Assembly (NCBI GenBank): GCA_017408325.1
Contig: JAFQUW010000170.1
Location: forward strand, 1-6,338
Source of the DNA: Clostridia bacterium
Lineage (GTDB): Bacteria > Bacillota > Clostridia > Oscillospirales > SIG627
DNA: 6,338 nt
Direction of reading: 5' to 3'
Shown here: one piece after another, positions 1 through 5,211 of the stretch
How positions within the stretch are numbered: position 1 is the stretch's first letter
Layout of the letters: each line of letters opens with the position of its first letter
Program-made: the position numbers and the translations under genes
The notes under the pieces: model-generated
Database searches by the model: none
Told to the model about the DNA's origin: nothing
What the model saw: the letters and a program-made list of their open reading frames with translations, nothing else

Positions 1-566
1 CCGCTCTCCTCGTCGTAGACGGAAAGTTTCGCGCGCTCAACTTCCTCGCAGAAGGCGCGTGCGATCTCCGTGAAAAACGGCGGAGTCAGAAGACAGCCGG
101 CGGCGTCGATCGGTGCGTGCGTTTTCCGTGCGTAAAAGCCGACGCGGATGTGCCCGTCGGAGTCGGCGTAGAGCGGATACTGCGCCTTGTTTCGGTAGGC
201 GGTGCGGCGCTTTCCCCAAAGGAGGGGACGAACCTCAAGATCGAGTCCGGCGGCGCGCACGGCGTGTTTGACGAAGCCTTCCTTCAGCCTGCGCTCGTAT
301 TCGTCTGTCAGGTGTAAAAACGAACAGCCGCCGCAACGGGGAAAAGCACCGCACTCGGGGGCGGTGCGGTGTTCGGAAGGGGAGAGGATCTCGGCGATGC
401 GTGCGACGGCGTAGGTCTTCGCGACCTTGATGATGTGCGCGCGCACGCGGTCACCCGTCACGCCTTGCGCGACGAAGACCACCTGCCCGTCAATGCGGCA
501 GACACCGTAACCGAGGTTGTTGACCTCTTCGATCGTTGCGTCGTAAAGTTCGTTTTTTTGCAGCAT
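1..566 (-). CDS. rlmD: 23S rRNA (uracil-C5)-methyltransferase, RlmD/RumA family (N-terminal 188 residues, cut by window edge)
   Basis: Partial gene; its 3' end lies beyond base 1. Known members transfer a methyl group from S-adenosylmethionine to C5 of a uridine in 23S rRNA, in the cytoplasm. The reading frame starts MLQKNELYDATIEEV and residues 1-62 look like a TRAM RNA-binding domain. The [4Fe-4S] ligands of the RumA family are visible: C72, C78 and C81 in a CX5CGGC motif, and C158 in the AAGC segment. The SAM-binding and catalytic Cys/Glu motifs lie outside the window, so activity cannot be judged and the exact target base (U1939, U747 or both) is open; RlmCD is an alternative name for Bacillota members. 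The start ATG at 566 lies one base after the TGA of the upstream lipoprotein gene (TGATATG), with only a weak AGAG ahead of it, so translation is probably coupled. It is the last visible gene of the ttcA operon. Confidence 0.9.
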   Translation of the reverse strand, partial: MLQKNELYDATIEEVNNLGYGVCRIDGQVVFVAQGVTGDRVRAHIIKVAKTYAVARIAEILSPSEHRTAPECGAFPRCGGCSFLHLTDEYERRLKEGFVKHAVRAAGLDLEVRPLLWGKRRTAYRNKAQYPLYADSDGHIRVGFYARKTHAPIDAAGCLLTPPFFTEIARAFCEEVERAKLSVYDEES

Positions 567-567
567 A

Positions 568-1620
568 TCACTCTTGAATGTCGGCACTCTCGCAGAGGAA
601 GTCGAGCACCTTTTCGGATAAAAATTGTTGGGTGAGGATCTCGCGGCCGAGCGTCTGTTCCATCAGTTCGGCGGAAACGTAGTAGGCGGAGGCACTCGCG
701 TTGAAGTAGTCGAGGACAGCCTTGTCGTATTCCTCGTCTGTGAGGGTGAGGTTTTCCGCTTCGGCGATGGCGTAAACGACGAGATCTTCTTTGAGATAGG
801 TTTTTGTGACGCCGTCCGCTTCCTCGTAGAAGCCGTCCATCGTCATCCCCATCTCCTCGACCAGTTCGGAGAGGGTCATCCCGTATCCTTCGGCAAGGGA
901 GGTGTAGCCGTCGAGGTATTCGGTGTAGTAGTTTTCGTACTCCTTTTCCGGATACTGCAATACCGTCGCATCGTCGAGAACGCGTTCCCAGAGAAGTTCG
1001 ACGAGTTTTACGTCGCGGATCGCCTCAAAAATACCCGTCTCGTATTCCTCGACGGTCTTGTACACGGTGAAGGTGCCGACGATCTCGTCGGTGAGTTCGG
1101 GAAGCTCGGACGAGATATAGTTGACCGTGACGAGGAAGGAGACCTCTTTTCCGGCATACTTCGGTTCTTTGTCATAGTCGTCGGGGAAGACGAGGTCGAG
1201 TGCGATCTCGTCTCCGGGCGTCGCGCCGACGAGCCCCTCGTCAAATCCGGGGATCCCGAGCGCATTTTCGCCGAGCGTGAGGAAAAAACCGCTGTCGGTG
1301 TCGTCGTCGTACTCTTGTTTCTCAAAGATCGCGGTGTAGTTTAAGTTGACGCGGTCGCCGAGTTCGACCGGACGGTCGTCGAGACGTGTCAGGGCGACAA
1401 AATCCGCCTCTCTCTGTTCTTGCAGTTCGGTTTCGCTCGGGGTGACGTCGGCTTTTTTGACCGCGAGCGATTTGTACTCTCCGAGTGTGACGTATTCGGA
1501 GAGTTCGTAATCGTATGGCAGATAGTCGACGGGCTCTTCCATCCACGAAAACAGGGAACAGGAACAGCAGGAAAAGACCCCGAAAAATAGGGCAAATAAC
1601 AGACAGAGGCGGCGGATCAT
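568..1620 (-). CDS. trigger-factor-like FKBP-type peptidyl-prolyl isomerase lipoprotein (second tandem copy)
   Basis: A 350-residue predicted lipoprotein. RR at 3-4 and a hydrophobic stretch (5-16) lead to a cysteine cluster SCCSCS; C18 (V-F-S-C) is the likeliest lipidated residue and C21 is the alternative. A short linker carries YDYELSEY (36-43). An FKBP-like domain follows at about 86-170, containing GDRVNLNYT, IPGFDEGLVG (123-132) and LVFPDDY (143-149), in the order found in the PPIase domain of cytoplasmic trigger factor. The rest (about 173-350) is acidic and probably helical, like the chaperone arm of trigger factor. The ribosome-binding N-terminal domain is absent, replaced by the export signal, so it probably helps fold exported proteins outside the membrane (inference). 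The F-E-G-G segment of the sister protein is EYDDDT here (103-108), so the isomerase pocket may be altered. It starts 10 nt after the sister gene, with only a distant AGGA (13 nt away), which suggests coupled translation. Confidence 0.85.
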   Translation of the reverse strand: MIRRLCLLFALFFGVFSCCSCSLFSWMEEPVDYLPYDYELSEYVTLGEYKSLAVKKADVTPSETELQEQREADFVALTRLDDRPVELGDRVNLNYTAIFEKQEYDDDTDSGFFLTLGENALGIPGFDEGLVGATPGDEIALDLVFPDDYDKEPKYAGKEVSFLVTVNYISSELPELTDEIVGTFTVYKTVEEYETGIFEAIRDVKLVELLWERVLDDATVLQYPEKEYENYYTEYLDGYTSLAEGYGMTLSELVEEMGMTMDGFYEEADGVTKTYLKEDLVVYAIAEAENLTLTDEEYDKAVLDYFNASASAYYVSAELMEQTLGREILTQQFLSEKVLDFLCESADIQE

Positions 1621-1630
1621 TCGGTATAAC

Positions 1631-2674
1631 TTATCCTTCGATGACGGCGTTCTTGCGCACGAATTGGATCACGGCGTAATTGAGAACGAGACGGTCGGTC
1701 TCCTCCTCGCCGAGCATTTCTTCGAGTTCCTTGGTGCTGGAGACGCCGTACTGGGCGGAATAGTCCTCAAGAAGCATTTCGAGCGCGGCGGTACGCTGCT
1801 CCTTCGTGGGGGTGATGTCTTCCGCGCGGGAGATCGTGAGGAGGATCAGGTCGGATTCGACCATTCCCTTGGCGTAGGACTTCGCCTGTGCGAGGAATTC
1901 GGTCTCGTTGGTGCCGTTTTGGGCGAGATAGTTGGAGAAGGATATGCCGTAAGCGGCGGCAGCGTCCTTATAGCTCTGGATGTAGCGGTCACGGTAGACC
2001 TTCTGCGCGTCGTCGGGGAGCTTCTTGAACTCGGTTCCGTTGTAGAGTTTGTCCTGCACTGCGGCATCGAGCATGTCGTCGGCGAGGTCTTCGTTGATCG
2101 CCTTCTCATAATCTGCAACGGTCTTGTATTCGGTCAGTGCCGCGACGATCTCGTCGGTGAGCTTGGAAACCTCGGTGGAGTCGGTCTTGATGTAGTGCAT
2201 CTTCACGGTGAAGACGACTTTGGCGCCGGCGAGGTCTGGGTTGTTCTCATAGGGATCGGGGAAGGTGAGGTCCAGGTCGACGGTCTCGCCCGGCTTGACG
2301 CCGACGAGTCCTTCTTCAAAACCGTCGATGAACGAGCCGCTGCCGAGCGTCAGGGACTGCATCTGCGCGGTGCCGCCCTCAAAGGCGACGCCGTCCTTTT
2401 TTCCGGTGTAGTCGATGATGACCGTGTCACCGTCCTTGGCGGCGCGGGACACTTCTTTTCCGGCGAAGTCGGTCTTTTTCTGTTCTTCGATCTGCTCCGC
2501 AGTGGGAGTGGTCTCGGCTTTGGTCAGCTTCATTCCCTTGTAGACGGGAAGAACGGCGTATTCGGAAAGATCGTAGTCGTAGGCGAGGGCGTCCGCTTCG
2601 TTGACGGGCGCGCTGCACGAAAACAGAGAGAGTGCAAAGGTGAGGGCGAGGGCAAAAGTGAGGATTCGTTTCAT
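1631..2674 (-). CDS. trigger-factor-like FKBP-type peptidyl-prolyl isomerase lipoprotein (first tandem copy)
   Basis: A 347-residue predicted lipoprotein. K2-R3, a hydrophobic core (4-18) and a good lipobox L-F-S-C place the lipidated cysteine at C20. The linker carries YDYDLSEY (32-39), shared with the downstream paralogue. The FKBP domain spans about 80-163: GDTVIIDYTG (82-91), AFEGG (97-101), IDGFEEGLVG (116-125) and LTFPDPY (136-142). These match the trigger factor PPIase domain well, including the FEGG turn. Residues 172-347 form a probably helical arm that begins LTDEIV, also shared with the paralogue. There is no ribosome-binding domain. The likely role is a membrane-anchored extracytoplasmic chaperone/prolyl isomerase, comparable in place to PrsA but of a different fold; this is inference. 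Its GGAG ribosome binding site (2684-2687, 9 nt from the ATG) lies inside the last codons of ttcA, supporting co-transcription. Trigger factor itself is unlikely because of the signal peptide. Confidence 0.87.
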   Translation of the reverse strand: MKRILTFALALTFALSLFSCSAPVNEADALAYDYDLSEYAVLPVYKGMKLTKAETTPTAEQIEEQKKTDFAGKEVSRAAKDGDTVIIDYTGKKDGVAFEGGTAQMQSLTLGSGSFIDGFEEGLVGVKPGETVDLDLTFPDPYENNPDLAGAKVVFTVKMHYIKTDSTEVSKLTDEIVAALTEYKTVADYEKAINEDLADDMLDAAVQDKLYNGTEFKKLPDDAQKVYRDRYIQSYKDAAAAYGISFSNYLAQNGTNETEFLAQAKSYAKGMVESDLILLTISRAEDITPTKEQRTAALEMLLEDYSAQYGVSSTKELEEMLGEEETDRLVLNYAVIQFVRKNAVIEG

Positions 2675-2680
2675 TATAGA

Positions 2681-3439
2681 TTACTCCGTGGGATGGTCGG
2701 TCGGCTCCGCGCGGCTTGTCTGCACCTCGCGGAAGGTGGATACGTTGGCGCGGCAGATCGCGCCGAAAATTTTGGACGTAATGTCTCGATTTTCCTTGGA
2801 TAGGGACCGCAAAAGTTGTTTGATCTCCTCGCGGTGCGTTTTCTCATCGGCGGGGCAGCCGCTCTTGTCGGGTCGGATCTCCTGCTTCGTGCAGAAGTAG
2901 AGAATGTCTTTTTCTTCTAAATAAATGAGAGGGCGGATGAGCATCAGCCCACTGCGGTCAAGAAAGCTCTTCGGCTCAAAGGTCGCGATGCGACCCGCGT
3001 AGAAGAGATTCAACAGAAGCGTCTCTACAACGTCGTCGCGGTGATGTCCGAGTGCAAGCACGTTGCAGCCGAGCTCGGCAGCGGCACGTCCGAGGGCACC
3101 GCGGCGCATCTTGGAGCAGAGGGAACAGGGGTTCTTCTCCTTGCGCTCCTCAAAGATGATCTTGCCGATCTCGGTCTTGACCGTGTGAAGCGGTACGTCG
3201 TAGCGCTTACAGATGCGGCGCGACTCGTTGAGTGTCGAGTCGGGGAAGCCCAGATCGACGTGAATGGCGTGAAGCGTAAACTTCTGCGGAAGAAAGCGGC
3301 GAAGCTCGGCAAGCGCGGTGAGCAGCACGAGTGAATCCTTGCCGCCGGAGATGCCCACACCGATGACGTCGCCGTCCGAGATCATGTCGTAATCCTGGAT
3401 GGCGCGACGGGCAAACGAGAGCAGTGTTTTGGTAGTCAT
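2681..3439 (-). CDS. ttcA: tRNA 2-thiocytidine biosynthesis protein, TtcA family
   Basis: A 252-residue cytoplasmic PP-loop ATPase that, by family, thiolates cytidine 32 of tRNA using ATP and an oxygen-sensitive Fe-S cluster. Visible marks are the PP-loop SGGKDS (31-36), CSLC (C105 and C108) followed by KMRRG, GHHRDD (131-136) with ETLLLNLFYAG, RPL (169-171), and a third cluster cysteine C195 in SGCPADE. E. coli TtcA has the same order but a longer C-terminus. Zinc-finger regions of TtuA-type enzymes are missing. The frame stays open upstream to 3676, but that extension crosses the promoter and is hydrophobic and unlike the family, so M at 3439 was chosen; the RRAIQDYDMI segment after it matches the family. 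M19 (3385) is a second possible start, with AGGA at 3393-3396, 7 nt away. First gene of the minus-strand operon; its stop is 6 nt from the next start. The target base in this organism is inferred. Confidence 0.88.
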   Translation of the reverse strand: MTTKTLLSFARRAIQDYDMISDGDVIGVGISGGKDSLVLLTALAELRRFLPQKFTLHAIHVDLGFPDSTLNESRRICKRYDVPLHTVKTEIGKIIFEERKEKNPCSLCSKMRRGALGRAAAELGCNVLALGHHRDDVVETLLLNLFYAGRIATFEPKSFLDRSGLMLIRPLIYLEEKDILYFCTKQEIRPDKSGCPADEKTHREEIKQLLRSLSKENRDITSKIFGAICRANVSTFREVQTSRAEPTDHPTE

Positions 3440-3445
3440 GCGGCT

Positions 3446-3474
3446 ATTATACAATGAAACTTGAAAAAAGGCAA
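3446..3474 (-). promoter_or_regulatory. sigma-A promoter of the ttcA-lipoprotein-rlmD operon
   Basis: On the minus strand a perfect -10 TATAAT (3446-3451) is preceded by 17 bp and a -35 of TTGCCT (3469-3474; 4 of 6 consensus). Only six bases separate the -10 from the ATG at 3439, so the expected transcription start falls on or next to the A of that ATG. No Shine-Dalgarno sequence fits between them. No other good promoter was seen between the genes downstream. Confidence 0.7.
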
Positions 3475-3480
3475 TCACCA

Positions 3481-3540
3481 AAAACGAAAATTGAAAGTGA
3501 GAAAACGGGAGGAAATGAGAGAAAACGAGAGAAATAAGGA
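3481..3540 (+). other. purine-rich tract in the divergent ttcA/rplM intergenic region
   Basis: 52 of these 60 bases are A or G on the plus strand. The nonamer GAGAAAACG occurs twice, at 3499-3507 and 3519-3527, exactly 20 bp apart, and related GAGA/GAAA units surround it. It lies between the two divergent promoters and upstream of both, so it is probably untranscribed. No gene or known operator was recognised in it. It could act as a structural or binding element, or simply reflect base composition. Confidence 0.4.
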
Positions 3541-3558
3541 GATTGATTTCAAAAACAT

Positions 3559-3607
3559 AAATTTTTCTCAAAAAAGCCTTGACAAGTGCGGTAAAACAAA
3601 TTATAAT
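3559..3607 (+). promoter_or_regulatory. strong sigma-A promoter with UP-like element for rplM-rpsI
   Basis: A perfect -35 TTGACA (3579-3584) and a perfect -10 TATAAT (3602-3607) are separated by the ideal 17 bp. Directly upstream, 3559-3575 reads as an A3-T5 run followed by an A6 run, close to the UP-element pattern bound by the RNA polymerase alpha subunit. The expected start is near 3612-3614, giving a leader of only about 30 nt, too short for an L13-binding leader structure such as those reported in other Bacillota. Confidence 0.9.
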
Positions 3608-3630
3608 GTGCAGGCTGAATAAACCACAAC

Positions 3631-3635
3631 GGAGG
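3631..3635 (+). promoter_or_regulatory. ribosome binding site that fixes the rplM start
   Basis: GGAGG sits 6 nt before the ATG at 3642. This places the start at 3642 rather than at the in-frame ATG at 3579, which lies inside the promoter and upstream of the transcription start. Confidence 0.9.
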
Positions 3636-3641
3636 ATTGCT

Positions 3642-4070
3642 ATGTCTACTTTTATGGCAAAGCCCGCTGAAGTCAAGCGCGGTTATTACCTGCTTGACGC
3701 AGAAGGCAAGACCCTCGGTCAGGTTGCTGTCGCCGCCGCTACCATCCTGCGCGGCAAGCATCGTCCCGAGTTCACCCCCCACGTTGACTGCGGCGAATTC
3801 GTCATCGTCATCAACGCGGACAAGGTTGTCTTCACGGGCAAGAAACTCGACCAGAAGATCTATTATCATCATTCCGGCTACATCGGCGGTCTGAAAGCAG
3901 TGAGCTACCGCGACTTGATGCGCACCAAGCCTGAGAAGGCAATGGAGCTTGCCGTCAAGGGTATGTTGCCGAAGAATTCCATCGGCCGCAAGTCCATGAC
4001 CCGTCTCAAGGTCTTCGCCGGTGCGAAGCACAACCACGAAGCCCAGAAACCCGTCGCGTACGAGTTTTAA
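3642..4070 (+). CDS. rplM: 50S ribosomal protein L13
   Basis: 142 residues, the normal length for bacterial L13 (uL13), an early-assembling protein that binds 23S rRNA. Family segments are easily recognised: WY/YYLLDAEGKTLG-type start (here YYLLDAEGKTLGQVA at 16-30), a central HVDCGEFVIVINADKV, TGKKLDQKIYYHHSGY, and MLPKNSIGRKSMTRLKVFAG near the end. The aromatic W usual before Y in the first segment is Y here. It is the first gene of a two-gene unit; rpsI follows after 19 nt. This L13-S9 pairing is conserved across bacteria. Expression should be high given the consensus promoter and strong ribosome binding site. Nothing suggests truncation or transfer. Confidence 0.98.
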   Translation: MSTFMAKPAEVKRGYYLLDAEGKTLGQVAVAAATILRGKHRPEFTPHVDCGEFVIVINADKVVFTGKKLDQKIYYHHSGYIGGLKAVSYRDLMRTKPEKAMELAVKGMLPKNSIGRKSMTRLKVFAGAKHNHEAQKPVAYEF

Positions 4071-4089
4071 GTAAGAAGGAGGGAATCAC

Positions 4090-4497
4090 ATGACTTATAC
4101 CAGCGCGAAGCCCTACTTCTACGGTACGGGCAGAAGAAAAGAATCCGTCGCGCGTGTCCGCCTCTATCCGGGCACCGGTGCCGTCACCGTCAACGGCCGC
4201 GACATCAACGACTACTTTGGACTTGACACCCTCAAGTTCATCGTCCGTCAGCCGTTCGGCGTGACCGAAACGGAAGGCAAGTTTGACATCGTCTGCACCG
4301 TCAAGGGCGGCGGTCTCACCGGTCAGGCCGGTGCCATCCGTCACGGTGTTGCCCGTGCTCTCCTGCAGGCCGACGCGGAAGCATACCGCGCCGCCCTCAA
4401 GAAGGCCGGCTTCCTCACCCGCGACCCCAGAATGAAGGAGCGCAAAACGTACGGTCTCAAAGCCGCCCGTCGCGCCTCCCAGTTCTCCAAACGCTAA
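4090..4497 (+). CDS. rpsI: 30S ribosomal protein S9
   Basis: 135 residues, within the usual range for bacterial S9 (uS9), whose C-terminal tail reaches the P-site tRNA in the small subunit. Recognisable parts are YGTGRRKESVARVRL (11-25), PGTGAVTVNGRDINDYF, GGGLTGQAGAIRHGVARALL, and the tail RDPRMKERKTYGLKAARRAS ending QFSKR. The final Lys-Arg is intact; the proline or arginine often found in the RRAPQFSKR-type tail is serine here. An excellent AAGGAGG at 4076-4082 (7 nt from the ATG) sets the start. Co-transcribed with rplM and followed by a terminator 20 nt downstream. Confidence 0.98.
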   Translation: MTYTSAKPYFYGTGRRKESVARVRLYPGTGAVTVNGRDINDYFGLDTLKFIVRQPFGVTETEGKFDIVCTVKGGGLTGQAGAIRHGVARALLQADAEAYRAALKKAGFLTRDPRMKERKTYGLKAARRASQFSKR

Positions 4498-4517
4498 ACA
4501 TTCTTTCGAGAACGTCA

Positions 4518-4558
4518 AAAACCCCGAAACCTTCCTTGGTTTCGGGGTTTTCTTTTTT
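4518..4558 (+). terminator. Rho-independent terminator of rplM-rpsI, probably bidirectional
   Basis: A 14-bp perfect stem (4518-4531 with 4538-4551), containing CCCCGAAACC/GGTTTCGGGG, closes a 6-nt loop TTCCTT and runs into a T-rich tail (4548-4558) on the plus strand. Read on the minus strand the same stem is followed by a run of five T, and it lies 14 nt beyond the stop of the convergent glycosylase gene, so it can serve both transcripts. Confidence 0.92.
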
Positions 4559-4564
4559 CGTGTC

Positions 4565-5074
4565 TTACGTCAGGATCCATCTCCATTTGCGCGCTTGGTC
4601 GCGCCGTGAAGCATATCCGATGCCCACGCGCGTGTCACGGCGCTTCTGGTACGGTTTTCCATCGTCCTCGATCCAAAGTGCGGGGGAAGTCAGAAAGGAA
4701 TCCTTGTGAAACTCCCCCGTGATGCCGAGTGCGCGGGTCAGTTTCCCGGGTCCTTCGGCGTTTCGGCAGGCGCGAATGAGCACGGCCTGCGGCTCGCCTT
4801 CTTCTCCCGTGACGGCATTTAAAAGCCAGTGCATTCCGTAACAGAGGTAGACGTACATGGTGCCGGCGGGGTACCACAGAACCTCGGCGCGCGGCGTTTT
4901 TCCTTTGTGCGCGTGGCAGGCGGTGTCCTCCGTGCCGCGGTAGGCTTCCGTCTCGGTGATCTGCAGACGAAGCACTTCTCCGTTTTCCGTCTCGCGGCAC
5001 AACCATTTTCCGCAGAGCTCGGGGGCAACCTTGAGTACGTCGCGCCGAAAAAAGCTTTCTTGTAAACGGGTCAT
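4565..5074 (-). CDS. mpg: 3-methyladenine DNA glycosylase, AAG/MPG family
   Basis: 169 residues, slightly shorter than many bacterial members (about 190-200). By family it flips out and excises alkylated or deaminated purines (3-methyladenine, hypoxanthine) to begin base excision repair. By comparison with human AAG, E43 in ETEAY is the catalytic glutamate (E125), and Y45, H54 and Y76 in YVY match base-stacking residues Y127, H136 and Y159. YGMHWLLN gives N86 (N169), and LIRA gives R101 (R182). GPGKLTRALGI and the RVGIGYAS segment near the C-terminus are also typical. All key residues are present, so it should be active. AAGGAG at 5081-5086, 6 nt from the ATG, fixes the start. It appears monocistronic, convergent with rpsI. 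The shortening falls mainly in loops; I see no frameshift. Confidence 0.94.
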   Translation of the reverse strand: MTRLQESFFRRDVLKVAPELCGKWLCRETENGEVLRLQITETEAYRGTEDTACHAHKGKTPRAEVLWYPAGTMYVYLCYGMHWLLNAVTGEEGEPQAVLIRACRNAEGPGKLTRALGITGEFHKDSFLTSPALWIEDDGKPYQKRRDTRVGIGYASRRDQARKWRWILT

Positions 5075-5112
5075 CGCACACTCCTTCTTTTTTTGAGTGT
5101 ATCGTTTTTCCT

Positions 5113-5141
5113 ATCATAACAAACCGAAGGAAAAAACGCAA
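5113..5141 (-). promoter_or_regulatory. probable sigma-A promoter of the DNA glycosylase gene
   Basis: On the minus strand -10 TATGAT (5113-5118; 5 of 6) lies 17 bp from a -35 TTGCGT (5136-5141; weak, 3 of 6). The -35 overlaps the descending stem and T-run of the terminator of the upstream nuclease gene. Expected leader is about 30 nt. Confidence 0.55.
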
Positions 5142-5166
5142 GCGCCCGAGTGTTCGGGCGCTTGCG
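5131..5166 (-). terminator. Rho-independent terminator of the secreted EEP gene
   Basis: A perfect 13-bp GC-rich stem (5137-5149 with 5154-5166) with a 4-nt loop is followed, on the minus strand, by six T (5131-5136). It lies 45 nt beyond the stop codon at 5212. On the plus strand no T-run follows, so it is directional. Confidence 0.9.
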
Positions 5167-5211
5167 CATCTCTCATACTGTGTGTCAGACGTTTGTGCGT
5201 GGTGTGCGGGG

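Noticed and set aside
625..1344. Plus-strand open frame (239 codons) opposite the second lipoprotein
   Set aside because: Antisense shadow of a gene with clear FKBP motifs; no promoter, ribosome binding site or family resemblance.
1664..2803. Long plus-strand open frame (379 codons) opposite the first lipoprotein and the end of ttcA
   Set aside because: It is antisense to two well-supported genes, has no recognisable domain or ribosome binding site, and its Gly/Val-rich composition is what GC-rich codon bias produces on the opposite strand.
3608..3641. Possible L13-binding leader RNA upstream of rplM
   Set aside because: The leader is only about 30 nt and shows no stable hairpin.
3440..3676. 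79-residue N-terminal extension of ttcA with hydrophobic, membrane-like stretches
   Set aside because: It crosses the ttcA promoter and the divergent rplM promoter and is unlike TtcA; the hydrophobicity comes from translating the purine tract on the opposite strand.
3549..4518. Minus-strand open frames opposite rplM and rpsI (162 and 170 codons)
   Set aside because: Antisense to two certain ribosomal protein genes, with no domain or start signal.
4635..5141. Alternative minus-strand frame (168 codons) overlapping the glycosylase gene
   Set aside because: It overlaps the mpg frame, is Arg-rich as expected for an out-of-frame reading, and starts upstream of the likely transcription start.
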